DNA of 64,000 bases from Poronia punctata (GCA_022579005.1 MU401577.1:1-64000); one strand, 5' to 3'. Shown: positions 23,038 through 35,563, counted from the stretch's first letter. The notes: generated from the sequence alone by a model not told the origin. Program-made: numbers and translations.

Positions 23038-24602
23038 TTAGTTCAACCAGAGGTCTGCTGGCGGATAGGCCTTCTTGCCGTCCGCTCTCATGTAGCAATG
23101 CGTCAAGGGGTAAATTTGTTGTTGATGCATCATAGGCAGAGCTTCACCGACAAGATTGCGCCGATGCTGGTGTGCCATGAATGACTCATCAGCCCCTCGT
23201 TTGACCTGTCGAGCTTCCGCCTGTGGATAGAGGCCATTCTTCATCGGATACAGGTTATTGTACTCGCGATCAGAATATTGCTGCAAGTCGTGCTCAGCAG
23301 GAACGCTGATCGAGGGCAGGATAGGACGCTGGCCATTCTCCCTTGATCCATTAGAGATGGATGGTCTCAATTCCGCACTCCTCAAAGGTTTGGCCGAAAT
23401 GTGAGGAGGATACGAGACCGATGACCGCTTTCCTTCACTCTCAGGCTGCTCGTAAGGCGGGGGATAGGACGAGCCCTGGTAGCTCGGTGCTGGCGACGGT
23501 AAGTTGCCGTTCTGTTGAGGGAATGCTGGCTGTGCAGGAGACACAGGGGTCGACTGTGGATTCGATGAGCCCATGGAACCATAAGATGGCTGAGCAAACC
23601 CATTGGTGGGCTGTCCACCAAAGTTCAACAGAGCACCCGCCGGTTTGGCTGACGGGTAGGCAGGAGGCGGTGGTGGGGCGCCAGGATATTCGACGTTAGA
23701 AGCCCGCCTATCTGGGAACGAAGATCGATCCACGCTCGAATTACTAACTGAACGGGGACGGTATCCATCAGGCGCCGGCGTTCCACCGGTTGCTGCGCGG
23801 CGGTCCTCGGCGTTATTCGTGTATTCGTCACCACCCGAAGGTTTTGTCGTGTTGTCGCGTCTTCTCATCCTGACATCACGGCGAATCCGTACGCGGCAAC
23901 CTTGCTCAGCCACAGTTCTGCTGAGGCTCGTACTCTCGGTCAGGCCAGGGAACTTCTTGGCGCTGAATACTGTGAAATCCGAAGACTTGAGATCCATTCG
24001 GTGGCAAGCATCGACTGGGAGCTGAACGGTGGAGTCGACATCTGGTCCATCCCTGTCAAGATCTGCTGCATTCTTGATCAACTCATACAAACTAAACACT
24101 AGTCGGTATCGTCCTTCGTGACGGACTGAGAGATCCGGGAACAAGAAGTAGCCGGCGGGATCGGGTCTGTCGAGGTAGCAGCAACCCGACACCGGGAACC
24201 CAGTAAGAACAGGAGGCGAGGCTGCTGCAGATGTCGGTACCCTTCCCTGCGCAATGGGCCGAGCATGCTCAAGCGAGGCATAGCAGAAGAAATCGACGTT
24301 ATAGTCGAAAGTAATGTCTCTGGCACCCTCAAGATGTTCGCCTTCATATACCTTCAAGACGACAACCGGTGGCGGATCAACAGGGCGACGATCGGCAGAA
24401 GCTATCACGAGAATTAGTTTCGTACGTAACCAAGTCGGACTATGTGATACCAACATTTAGGCCCAGAACCACAGGCTCGAGCACGCTCGGGCTGCTGGAG
24501 AACTTCAAGCTGGTACCACAAATGCCGCCCATCCCTGGTAACACGCTGTTGGCGAGCAAAGGGTGGCGGCTTTGCCACCCGAGAATCTGTTCCATTAATC
24601 AT
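23038..24602 (-). CDS. veA: Velvet regulator VeA
   Basis: Founding velvet-family protein. In filamentous ascomycetes VeA bridges VelB and the methyltransferase-like LaeA, shuttles to the nucleus in the dark and coordinates development with secondary metabolism. Exon 1 is 24602-24455 and exon 2 is 24401-23038, with a 53-bp intron (donor gttggt, acceptor gatag). Splicing restores [17 protein letters not shown], the diagnostic velvet segment, giving 503 residues. The velvet domain covers about residues 20-230 and starts with [17 protein letters not shown] basic cluster [13 protein letters not shown] (219-231) closes it. The remainder is Pro/Ser/Gln-rich and disordered, as in other VeA proteins. 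The start at 24602 is the only in-frame ATG below an upstream stop at 24624-24626. The protein is somewhat shorter than Aspergillus VeA. Confidence 0.93.
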
Positions 24603-26930
24603 AGCCGTCAGGTTTGAGTCAGGCTACAACAAAACGGTCTATTGTCAGCATGTCATTTCCCACTTCAGATCGCAAGGCTCTCAATATGGTAAGAGTACAA
24701 CCGACACATTGGCGCGGGGGCGTCCCATATCGGGTGCAAGGTCACACCTCCTGCCGATATTTGGGAAAGTTGGAGAGGCTCACCTGGATTGACAACATCA
24801 TGGCGATGGAATCAACTAATTTGCCAGAGAACTAAGGCGTCAGACTAAGTGTTGCGGCGGATCCTAGCAGAGCCAGCTCGCTCAAAAATGCAAGGTCGCA
24901 GTTGAAAAAATCGAAATATCGAGCGTATTCGCAAAGGTACCGAGATTTGTCCACGGTTGCGATCAAAACGAAAGTTTGTTCGTGCCTTCAGATAGACATG
25001 AAGGGAGGGCAGATATCCGAAGGTTTGGTCTTCTGGGGCTTCCACGGCTCCAGCCGTACTTGCCAAACTGACACTCTTGGTGGTGAATTATATCGATATT
25101 GAAACTCTCAATCGTTCATACTCTTTCCCTTCTCCTGCGCCGACGATTTTATCTTGGTACCGATGCCGCCGAAAAAGAAGAATAGAATGCGGCTCACGAA
25201 ACCTCCCAAACCTGGATTGCAAAGAGGAAGAAAGAGTCCCTCAAAGCAACACTACTAACAAACCAGAGAGAAGAGAGGATTGGCAGCGAAAAGCGGGCTG
25301 GGATGCATACCTATGGACTGGCCTGATTGATTAATTGAGTTTCTGGAACAGCAGGTCACCCATACACCTGGTCGGACAGTGTGCCGCACGCTATACCTAA
25401 CACTTCTATCCGCTATTCCACATGAGGTATGGAGAGAGTCCCAGGCACCAAGGGTGTGTGGAGAGGTGGAGAGGCGTTGGTTTCTCGCATTGGACAGTTC
25501 CGGTACCATTCACATAACCTTCGATAACGCCTACCTTGGTACATGGTATCTACATACAAGCACACATTAAACAAACTGTTTCCTCATGTACTTCATGTGG
25601 ATACTCATGTATCACACGCTAAATCCCCAAAGGATCACCTAGTGTCGGTTATAGGACATAACGTAATACTAGGCACAGGCAGGGTGCAACCTCTTTTAAT
25701 TCTTCTCCTTTTGTAGGTAATCGTCGCGCTTTTCTGCCAGAGATGTGTACGAGTACTCCTTTAGCTGCTATGTCATTTTATAGCTGACCCTTCATAGAAC
25801 AACTCCCAAGAAGGCTCATCAGTCTCTACGTAACAGCAATACTTGAAAATGCTGACATTTTCTTGTCTTTGCATTACTAGTATCTTACAGGTTACGCGTC
25901 CATCTAAAGTAGCACGTAGCTTATCCAACCGACCCGGGAGTTTGTTCTGGGGGAGGGTTGATACGACAGTGCGAACGAAAAACGGAGATGGTCTCCATCC
26001 CTGGGTTGTATACAAAGATGACTGCAAATAGATATTATTGGACGTGCCGACCCAAGCATGTGGGCCTCACAATGGACTCCCCGTGGTTGCCCTCCTGCAG
26101 GTGCTTCAAATGACGCTGGGACCATTCGGTCCTGTTTAACTCTCTCATTAGCTTCCTTCTACTTTGGCCGGTTGCCCCCAGTCTCTGGTTTTGGGGAGGT
26201 GGACATCAAGCCGCTTGCTTCGCTTCGCTTCGCTTTGCGTCAAATGTGTAAAGACTGGGGTTTATTGCACAGTATGGCGATCTCATGCCCAATAATTGCG
26301 ACGGGAGCCAAACTCTGTCTGTCCCACGGGAACCGCCTGTCCCCCCCCCCCCCTGGTACCTAAAGTTGTTTCTGGTGTGAACTTCATAAATGTTTTATGC
26401 ACATCCACACGGGGCAGATGATAGGCAAACGCATTCTCCCAGGGAGACCCCCGACTGGGTGGCGTTTTACCACCAACGTGGATACATGACATGCGTGCAA
26501 CCAGAGTCTAGAGAATACCGGGTGTGACCAGAAACCAAAGGTGGCTTGACCATTTATAGAATTTTGTTTGTGGATTAAAGTCGGTAGGTAATGTCTTATA
26601 TCTTGTCAGGGTTTTCCTTTTCTTGCATGTTTCAAAACAAGACAAACTGCCTACCTTCAAACTTCTTAAAACGTGTGGCCTAAATGGTGTTTTGTTCTGT
26701 TGGCGCCTACCTACTTACACAAATCAATAAAAAGGACTTGGCTTTAACTTAGGCAGATTCTGGTCCTTGATAAAAACTACAAAATGCCTATCGATTACCC
26801 AATTTGTTTCATCAAAAGTGGAGGTGTTTTTACACTTGTGCAAATTTCAGGCTAGGACGGGGGGTTGACAGGTACAGTGGGTGGGTTAATTATCCTGTTT
26901 TCGGTCAAGGGATTCAAAGGTCAAATTACC
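24603..26930. other. veA promoter and spacer
   Basis: 2.3 kb upstream of veA. No gene is supported; open frames are short and without domain. Visible sequence features are a CTTCG tandem stretch at about 26216-26237, a poly-C run at 26341-26353, and scattered GGTAGGT/ACCTACC words. Velvet genes often have long leaders, so part of this may be transcribed. Confidence 0.4.
26923..26930. repeat. Left target-site duplication (AAATTACC)
   Basis: The eight bases immediately before the element are AAATTACC, identical to the eight after it (27369-27376). Confidence 0.9.
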
Positions 26931-27368
26931 TAGCCCACCTACGTCTACCTTGAAAAATTCCTACATCCAAGGAGTTTCCCCACTTAGTGCACGTTAGCCC
27001 CCTCCCTTTGAATGTTTCTATGGTATAGCGCCTTAGCATGTACCCCTAAGATTAATGACTTTTGATTAACATAGGTAGTACTTACAAGCAGGTATGGCAG
27101 GTATGGCAGGTATGGCAGGTTAAGGGGAAGGTACTTAAGTAGCTAGTATAGCGGCTTAGTATACATAGGTACTTAGGTACCGGTAGTAGAAAGTGTAGGT
27201 AGCAAAATCAGGCTGCAAGTATAGGTTATGTCATTTTTCTTTTAAATACTTAGGCAAAAGACGCTGCGTTGCGATCTGCCCTTATCTGCATGCTGGCGTT
27301 GAGTATCGGGACCTAAGTGGGGAACTCCTTGGATGTAGGAATTTTTCAAGGTAGACGTAGGTGGGCTA
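26931..27368. mobile_element. 438-bp non-autonomous DNA transposon (MITE-like, hAT-type 8-bp TSD)
   Basis: The left end TAGCCCACCTACGTCTACC... and the right end are inverted repeats of 57 and 56 bp that differ by one base (TTTCCCC against TTCCCC). Perfect 8-bp duplications (AAATTACC) flank the element. The interior has no coding frame and contains a short GGTATGGCA tandem repeat near 27093-27118. The 8-bp duplication fits the hAT superfamily, although the long inverted repeats and TAG end are not the classic hAT terminus; P-type elements also give 8 bp. It shows little RIP, which suggests a recent or low-copy insertion. Confidence 0.9.
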
Positions 27369-27376
27369 AAATTACC
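27369..27376. repeat. Right target-site duplication (AAATTACC)
   Basis: Identical to 26923-26930, directly abutting the right inverted repeat. Confidence 0.9.
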
Positions 27377-30300
27377 GCAGCAGCGCAGCGCAGTGCAGTG
27401 CAGTGCAGTGCAGCAGCAGTAGGGTCATTCCGCTTTCCCAAGCCAACCTAACCAACCCGCAAAACTACGCACCGCACCTCCACCACACCCACTCCCACGC
27501 ACTGCCCCTCTAAAAGTCTACCTAACACCCCTCTTGGTATTTAGGAGGTAGGTATGCGGATAGAACCGACGTCGGAAGTCATTGGATTTGTCTCCCGAGA
27601 TGTGCATGCATACTCCTCGTATCTACACACATATTGCTACCAGGTCGCAAAGACAGTTTCTATCTTCTTACTCACTGTCGCAAAAGAGATGCGAAAACAA
27701 GCAGACCAGCTTATTTGGCTACCTACCTACCTATCAAGAGATATAAATGAATGCAAAGGTACACAATACATGGGAAACCTTGGTTCTGTATCGCTACTAG
27801 TGAATAATCTAGATAAGTAGGTATTGGTCAGTACCAAACCAAAATACGTGTGATAGGGAATGAGATGACATGAATCACGACAAAGGGGCAAAACCCAGGA
27901 GACCGGTTTCTCTTTTGAAATCACGTTCCAGTCTGTCGGGTGTGGTTTGCCACTGTGAGACAAAACTTGTGCTACCAAAATCTATCACATCTCAAACCAA
28001 CTGTCTACCGTGCAAGAAGAAGAAGAAGAAGAAGAAAAACGTCTTTTCCCTCCCATCCGGCTTGTTTTACCATCTGCGTGGCTGATTGATTGCTGATTGT
28101 CTGTGCAGACCCGACCCGACCTACCGGATACGCTGGTATGTTTGACATGCTGGATCGAAAAGAAAACGAAAACTCTTATCTTTGCAGAAAATTCGTTTCA
28201 ACTATCGGTTTTCAATTTGCATCACGATCTTTCAAGGTAAAAGTCCAGTAATTATATCAATAACTTTGGGTTTTTACACTTGATTGTTCCTAGCACCTAT
28301 CTCAGTTGCATACTTAAATACAGTACCAAGTAAGGTAGTCTAGACATGCTCGTACTGTTACATCCAGAAACACACACAACCTAACCCAGTGACGGCAAGC
28401 GGGGGAACTCTCCCGGCTGGGACCTCATTTCATTCACAGTGCAGAACAGGCAGACGAATGAGATTTCAACAGAGAGAGATTGTGGGAATCCCGCTAACCT
28501 GGAAGAGGGAAATTAAGGGTCTGTCCAACCAACCCCACTTTCTTTGGGAACATTTTTCTCGTATCACAGGTCAGGGTTACATATGCACGTACCCACGGAC
28601 CACATAGGGGATTCACACTCCGCCCGACCATTCAGACTTTAGAAACGAGCCCGTGAGAATGGAATGCATCGGTGGTATTCTGGTACTCTAAAACTAGGTT
28701 ACCTTGGGAGGGAGGTATGCAAGTCCCATGATATCTTTGGATGCAACCAACAGTAACTTCTTTGCTATTCCCGTGAGTTGGATGAATTCTTCTGGGAATG
28801 GAACTTGCTGGATCACTGGACGAGAGAGAAAAATGCTGTCATGTCTCTGGGATGAATGACCGCCTGACTGATTGATTGATTGCCTTGTAAAAAGTTATGT
28901 TGGGTTGTTAGCTGAGTAAAGTTGAATCAACAAAATAAGCAATAAGCACACAGAATAACTCTATTCCTATTGGCACCACCTAGGTTATATTCTTTCTCCA
29001 AGGTTAGGATGTCCTATCTATTGGATAATATCAAGAGAGATATAATAACTACGGCCTTCTATTGGTGACATGTCGGTATGCAACCAAAAGCTGAAAAGGG
29101 AGGGATGATTACCTCTTGATACGTATCTAGGCCGAGAATAAGTAGTCTAGGAAAGGGGGGATCAGAACACCTACTTATACACACTACTCGTATGCTTGCA
29201 CAAATATGTATTGAGGATTGAATGTTCCCCCCAAACCCGAAACACACAAGATTGAAGAAAAAAATGACATGTCTTGTTTAGATGCTTTTCTTTTTTTCTT
29301 CCTTTCTTTTCTAAACCGTTTGATATTTTTAGGACATATTCTTGTTTTAACATGCGCCTCCATGCACGTGCACGCCAGGTTATTACCTATTACCTTTACC
29401 TATCCAGCGCAATGGGACGGGAGTTTCCAACGTTTTGATAGTGGCTTTTATGACCTGTCGTTTATGGTACCTTAGGTATATATATAACATTGACAGAAAT
29501 GATGACAGGGGCAAAACAAGAGCCGATGATAATAGATAGATAAACTTGTGTGTTATATTTTCCCCTATCCTTTGTGGTTGGTCCTTGTAGTTGACCAATA
29601 AATATAAATGCTAGTATGAATCTGCATAGGTATTTACAGTCAGTCAGCGATTCTTGGCCGTGGTGTTACTCAGATCTTGATTTTGCTATTTTTATCTTTC
29701 TTCCTTTCATGGCTACATTAAGTGGGATAACGTGTAGATCCCCAAGCCTACGACAACCACCACAATTCCCAGGATTTGTGGCGGCAGGCAGAGTGTTCTT
29801 CCTGTCTTATTTTATAGGAGAATCGATGTCCGATCTAATCTAGCACGAAACTTGTATCTTGATTTCTGACATGTGGTGAGACACACATGACGTCAGCAAT
29901 ATTCCTCTTAAAACAACATGAGTATAGTATCTAGATGCAAGCAATCATGACAGCATTAAGGAAAATATAGTCTAGTCGGTAGTCGATACCGGTAATACTA
30001 GGCACCTAGATCAAGAGAGGTAAGAGGACGAGGAGGGGAGGAATACTGCTAACCTTATATGTTTTCATCCTCGTTTCACGTATATCTCGAAAAGACCACC
30101 ATGGTGTCCACGTCAAAGGCGTTGGTCTGATCTTTGGGTTTCAGTTTAGGTAAGGGTACATATTTGATTCCTATGTCCTTCAACGGTAGAGAATACTTAG
30201 TCTAGTAATAGTTTGTGGTATCTTTCATTCCATCTTCAGTGCCCGAGCTTTGTGTTGTTGTTCGGCCTCTGTTACTATGAGTCCTCTTGTTGGATTTCTA

Positions 30301-31906
30301 GGATTTTCAGATGGATTTTGATAGTCCCTTTTACGACATAACCCCCTTGCCGCAACGGAGAGACTCAAAATATATCCAGTCAGTGGGGAATGGAAGCCGG
30401 ATACTCTGGACAGATATACCTTGGCAGTTGACACCCCGGACTCCGGGGACCCATCCGGAACTCCCGAATAATGTTTAGATCAACTCCAAAGTAGAGTATC
30501 AAAGAGCCGCTTCTACCTAACCTAACTTACTACCGATACAGACAAGACACGACCCTTGGAACAAATGGGATGAATAATACACCGACGAACTGTAGCCTGA
30601 AGATACTATATAGGTATCTAACCATAGAAGAAAGTCATGCCAACTTCAATTCAAAACTTCCAACATCTAGGCCCCTGAACCTCATGGTCGGTAATTTACA
30701 CACGGAATCCTCATCTCTCTTCTAAGGTTGGTAGATTGTAGATACCTAGGTTACCTACGTCTAAGACTCATTCTAGGTTAACCTAGACATATGACTCTCA
30801 CATTGCCGCATGGGATCCCACGTGTCGGAACCTTGAGACATATGTAAGGCACAAAAATGACACATGTAGGTAAGTAGGTAGTTAATCCTGATTGGGTCTT
30901 TTCTTCAACCTTGCAGAAGTAACTTTCCTCGGGGTATATCCCTTTCATCTGGAAACTTGCGAGATAGGTCCAACGTTCATATTACCATCATGCAGGTGTT
31001 CTAATAGCGTCAGATGGATTTTCTAATTGGTTTAGTTTTCGTGCTTAAAGGTATAGGTGCGTTCCACGTAGATGGAAAAGTTTCACACTAACCTACTTTA
31101 TTTTGCGCGGAAGTTATTCTTCTTCCATCGCAAGTACTACTACTCCTTAGCATCGTCCACGCAGCGGGAATCAGATAACCCTTTTGTTTGGGATGAAAAA
31201 GGGACCGTAGAATGTGGATTGCTGGAGATTCTACCGGCATACGTAGTGTAAATCTGTCCGAAACCTTCCAGCCGTGTCTTGTCTCGTGGCCACGTTGCTT
31301 TCCCTTCGTTTTCAGCCACTAACCAATCTAGGTATCCTCTCTTGACATCAGAGAGGGGGGTCCCTTTGTCTTGGATGTTCGAGGCAAGACAATGTCTCTA
31401 GGCGAACCCCGCTGTTGGGAACCATAGGTGAGACTTTTTCAGCCCTTGATGTTTCTCTCTTTAGTCACAGTGCGTGATGTATAAATATCTGTGTCTTGGT
31501 CGATGCGATTACGTCCCAAGCTATCGGGACCGGTTGGATCTGTGTAGATCGTCGGAATGCTAATCATAGTCGCACGTGTATATATATATATATATATATA
31601 TGTGATGAGAAGTTCCTGGGGCGTAAAAAGGGGCAAGAAGAATAGGGGTGTGTCAGGAGCACGTTTCTGACATCGTTACTGATTTTCATTTGAAAACATG
31701 AAGACCGGGTATTAAATGAATTAGACCAGTTCAAACAATAAAACCTCATTTCCCAGAGAGAGAGCTTGCCGACTGACTGGCTAATAGGCAACCGCAATAT
31801 TTACCAACAAAGCAGCATCCTCCAAACTCTGGACAAATGCCCCTCTATAAACCAAAGCCCTAGAGACCAAAAAGAAAACCCCTTTCTTCAATCAAAATCA
31901 AGGAAA
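27377..31906. other. Gene-poor spacer
   Basis: 4.5 kb without a supported gene. It contains a CAGCGCAGTG short repeat immediately beside the MITE (27377-27420), a GAAGAA run at 28016-28036, a (TA)n tract at about 31579-31602 and many TAGGTA/TACCTA words. The longest open frames are under 90 codons and show no domain or codon bias. Introns or non-coding RNAs cannot be excluded by eye. Confidence 0.4.
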
Positions 31907-32533
31907 TCAAACAGATATATAACCCCTTGCTGGCTCAAGATGTTGATCCAATGGGATAATAACACCCTCCCCAACCGCTCTCCCAACATTATCCCCATCC
32001 TGCCAACTAGGCAAAGTCGACGCCGGCGCCTTCTTGATACGGCTCCCCATCCTAGTACTACTACTACTCTTTCTCTTCTTCTTCTTCTTCTCCTTCTGCG
32101 TCTCCGTCTCCGTCTGCCCCTGCACCTCTACCACCTCTCTCATTTCCGCCTCAGGCGAAGGCGTCCTCTTGCAAACCCGATACTCCAACTCAGGCATAGG
32201 TAATCCGAACCCGCCACGATCTCCACAGAACCATGCTTCCTCCTCATCATGATGACGACGATGGCTGCTTCTTTTGCTTTTGCGTATATTCTCGACAATG
32301 GGTCGCCAACAGTGGGCGAATGTGCAGACGAGTGTCGTGACGACTATTACTGTCGCCACTGTTACGCCCACGGCTGTGGTGAATTCTGCCGAGAAGCCCT
32401 TGGAATCCGGAATTGTTGTTGCTTCTGCTGTGGGGGGTTCGCTTTCTTCTTCGGTGGTTGTTGTTGTAGGAAAGGTGTGGGATTGTTGGACGAGGATGAG
32501 GATGGAGAAGAAGAGGATTGGGGAGTTCTGCAT
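31907..32533 (-). CDS. Small single-pass membrane protein, unknown function
   Basis: A 208-codon frame. Residues 1-20 (MQNSPILFFSILILVQQSHT) resemble a signal peptide, followed by a short Thr/Glu/Pro-rich outer segment. A membrane helix lies at about 54-76 (AVGVTVATVIVVTTLV). A basic cytosolic stretch follows (RKSKRSSHRRHH) with a conserved-looking EEAWFCGDRGGFGLPMPELEYRV, then a Lys/Ser-rich low-complexity section. The signal-linker-helix-basic layout is typical of many fungal single-pass membrane proteins of unknown role. No paired Kex2 repeats suggest it is not a repeated peptide precursor. It could have a further exon. Confidence 0.6.
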   Translation of the reverse strand: MQNSPILFFSILILVQQSHTFPTTTTTEEESEPPTAEATTIPDSKGFSAEFTTAVGVTVATVIVVTTLVCTFAHCWRPIVENIRKSKRSSHRRHHDEEEAWFCGDRGGFGLPMPELEYRVCKRTPSPEAEMREVVEVQGQTETETQKEKKKKKRKSSSSTRMGSRIKKAPASTLPSWQDGDNVGRAVGEGVIIPLDQHLEPARGYISV

Positions 32534-33614
32534 GATGTGGGTTTGGAAAGGAAGGGGATTATAAGGGGATTTTGATAGGATTTATTCTTTTTGCCTGCTT
32601 TAAGTATGCAAAAAAAAAAAAAAAAAAAGCGATCAAATTCTTCATTGTCAGACAAGATATAACCTTTCCCATCCGGCAAGAAAATAAAGAAAATAAACAG
32701 GAAAAACGCGAGACGAAAAAGTTTTCGAATACGGCCACGGTGTAATTATCTAGGGAAAACATTGGAAGCGGGAAAGTAGGTGATTATTCCCCTCGAGGAA
32801 CATAAAAGAATGTGTAAATAGTTCTGTAATAACACGCGTTTCGCTTTTTTTCTTCTTTCTTTCTTTTCTTCGTGTCGGTCACGTTTGTATGATATAATCA
32901 CCACCTCGTAAAAACCTGACTCTACCTATTTTCATACGGGTGAGATTCTCATAACATCATTCATGGATGAGTATTCTGCCAGATCCATGCAGGCGGCGTG
33001 CATGGTGCATTTACGGGATCTAGAGTGGAGTACCTCGGGCATGATGAGTTAACGGAGACCGGGCCGTAGAGCATCATATGCACGGCGGGTGGATTCGAGA
33101 GATGCCCACGTTTTTTCTTTCTTTTTCTTTTTCGGTCGCGTGGATGCCATTTGCGGACTTGTCTAGGATATCAGTTCGTCAGAGAGAGGAATGCAAATCT
33201 ACTTTCATATCAAACCAAGGCTAAGCAACCCCAATTGCCAATATGAGGGGGGAAACACCTATATATGAGTTTTTCTTTTAACACGATCTTAAAAAGAGAG
33301 AATGGGGTAGAGTAAGTGGTGTGTAATTCCATCTCCTTAACTGTCGCGTCCTTGTTTGGGCAAGGGGGTAAAAGTCATGACCCCAGAGTCCAGACAACAT
33401 GAGAAGAAACCAACCCCCCATGATGCATGATGCGCCAACGCGAAACAATTACAGTTTTATCGCTTTCTTTCCACACAATGGCCCATTATATAGCCCCCCG
33501 ACAAATACGTATAATATGAGGTATGTTGGTTTCCAACATTTATTCCTATTCCATTTCTTCTTTGCTTTTCCTTTTCAAGTAGCAGCCGGTCTGCTCGCTC
33601 GCTCATTTTCAAAA
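32534..33614. other. Divergent promoter region
   Basis: Spacer between a minus-strand membrane-protein gene and the plus-strand UstYa-like gene, so it should hold both promoters. A poly-A run lies at about 32610-32628, and pyrimidine-rich CTTTCTTTTTCTTT tracts at 32847-32868 and 33115-33132. No coding region is seen. Confidence 0.4.
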
Positions 33615-34643
33615 ATGGAATCCAAATACGACAGTTTACACCCAGAAGACGACCGGTCCAGCACCGAGATAGGATCATTAATAGAGTATGATCAGAAGGA
33701 CGTCAAAAGAATATCTCTCAAACCATGGCAATGGATAATCGATACATCGTTATTACTCGTTATTCTCGCTTTGCTGGTGCGGGATCAGTCCAGGTCAAGG
33801 AAATCTGAAGATCCGAATATTTGGCAGTTTGGACAGGACTTTACCGGTGTAGGGCCGAAATGTAGGTAGACTATTTCCTCTCAAGTGACATTTCTAAACA
33901 AGAGAATTAAAACTTGAATGTTTTTTTTTATTTAGTTTCGTCCAAAATCACCACGTTTGTCCCCGACGAGTCGTATGCACCGAATGACACGGCCGAATTC
34001 TTCACAGATGAAGTTCTCGACAGATGGAATAAACTCATGCCGCGTAGGATTTGATTTTATATCTTCCCCTCGACGTAAAAGATCGTTCATTGACATTGAC
34101 CGAGGAACTGACCGACCACTTTTTAGTCGGAATGGGATTTGTCTGGGTGAATGGGACGGAGAAATATCATGATCTCCCGACTCCTATAATGTGGCCCGAA
34201 AAGACCGTCTTCACGACATCTGCCACTCATCAACTACACTGTCTTGTATGTTTGTTGACTCTGTACCTACCTATCCCTGAGAGCACGTCAAATGCTGATC
34301 TAGAGGTGTATCTTAGTTTGCCATTGTGCAGACGTATTCTGGTTTGACGTCCGGACACGAGATACCCGACGATCATCACTGGCACATGATCCACTGTTTC
34401 GATTACATGCGACAGGCAATCATGTGTAGTGCCGATATGGCCCTTGAAGGGTTGGAGACGACCTCTCCCGATCATAACGGTGGCTCTGATGGTTGGGATT
34501 CGAAGCACGGTAGGGCTGGGCTTTCTGAGGACGCATGATATTTTTTGCTGACATTCCGACTTAACCTAGTATGCAAGGACTGGAGCCAGGTCAAGTCATA
34601 TCTTGAGAATGTACGGGCGTACGATGATCAACTAATCTATTAA
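33615..34643 (+). CDS. UstYa-like (DUF3328) membrane oxidase
   Basis: UstYa-family proteins catalyse oxidative cyclisation or related oxidations, best known in fungal RiPP pathways such as ustiloxin, and are anchored in the secretory pathway. Five exons by eye: 33615-33861, 33936-34043, 34082-34245, 34332-34509 and 34570-34643, giving 256 residues. A single helix at about 39-55 (WIIDTSLLLVILALLV) follows an acidic cytosolic tail. The two family signature motifs are intact: HQLHC at 168-172 and HMIHC at 191-195, the latter followed by FDYMRQAIMCSAD. The C-terminal HVCKDW matches the conserved end. Exons 2 and 3 are joined by a candidate intron of only 38 bp (34044-34081); the alternative is a frameshift plus stop. 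No precursor peptide, second UstY or peptidase gene is visible nearby, so it appears solitary. Confidence 0.85.
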
Positions 34644-35563
34644 GGGGTTGAGAAGGAAAAGGAGGATTAGCGCTCAGCCATGGACCTCAGCTTAGGGCTT
34701 GGTGAAACTATGTTTTCTGATATTAGTAATTGCAGATGGGATGACTGAACATTGCCATCACACGGGACAGAATACTATACTTTTGCGACATTATGCGCCG
34801 ATCGCATGGGCATCATATCTGATGTATCAAATCTCTTTTCTCCCAACTCACCACAATCATTCATTCATAGGATAGGAGGCACAACGCGTGATATTTTATC
34901 ACGAACCAAAAGAATCTACGTAGAAACCCAATCTATTTGCCAGGTTAGACCGGTTGAACCTTGATTACACGTAAAACCGGCGCCTCGAAATCCGCCCAAG
35001 GGAACATCTCGGGCGTAAACCTAAGGAAACAGCATCAGCCTAGAAAGACCGTCTTTCCCCCATCCGCCCTGTGTTTGTACCCCAAACAGACGGAACAGAT
35101 CCCATCGATGCTTGCCTAGGCGCGAGGTCGATCGGGCTTACCTTACCATTGAGCTTTTCATTCATAAGTAGGCCTTCTAGACCATTAACACCGCAATGGC
35201 TTTGCCAGACTGGCTCTTGAAAAAGGTCCATCTCTGTCTAGACTGGCTTTCAGACAACAATGTCCATTCACTTTCATTTGAAGAGTTGGAGATGGAAGTG
35301 CCTATCCACTGTTATCCAGTAATTAAACTTCCCACACACCGCCTAAGTGGATATTAGAACATCCATCCATCGTATTTCCTAGCAATCCTTATCTACAAAA
35401 AAGAAGGCAAGGTAAATACCTAGATACCTTTAACCTCAAACCTCTACAAATGAAATCGACAAAAAGATAGGAACAAACGGGGCAAAAAAACAACTTGGAT
35501 TACAACTCTTTCACTTAAGTCAATCTAAACGCAATCAATCCAAGAAAAAAAAGTAAACATTCT
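34644..35563. other. Spacer downstream of UstYa-like gene
   Basis: No supported gene. Open frames of at most 70 codons have no domain. Confidence 0.35.

Noticed and set aside
31907..32533. RiPP precursor for the neighbouring UstYa-like enzyme
   Set aside because: It has a signal-like N-terminus and one Lys-Arg, but no repeated core peptides flanked by Kex2 sites, and a membrane helix instead.
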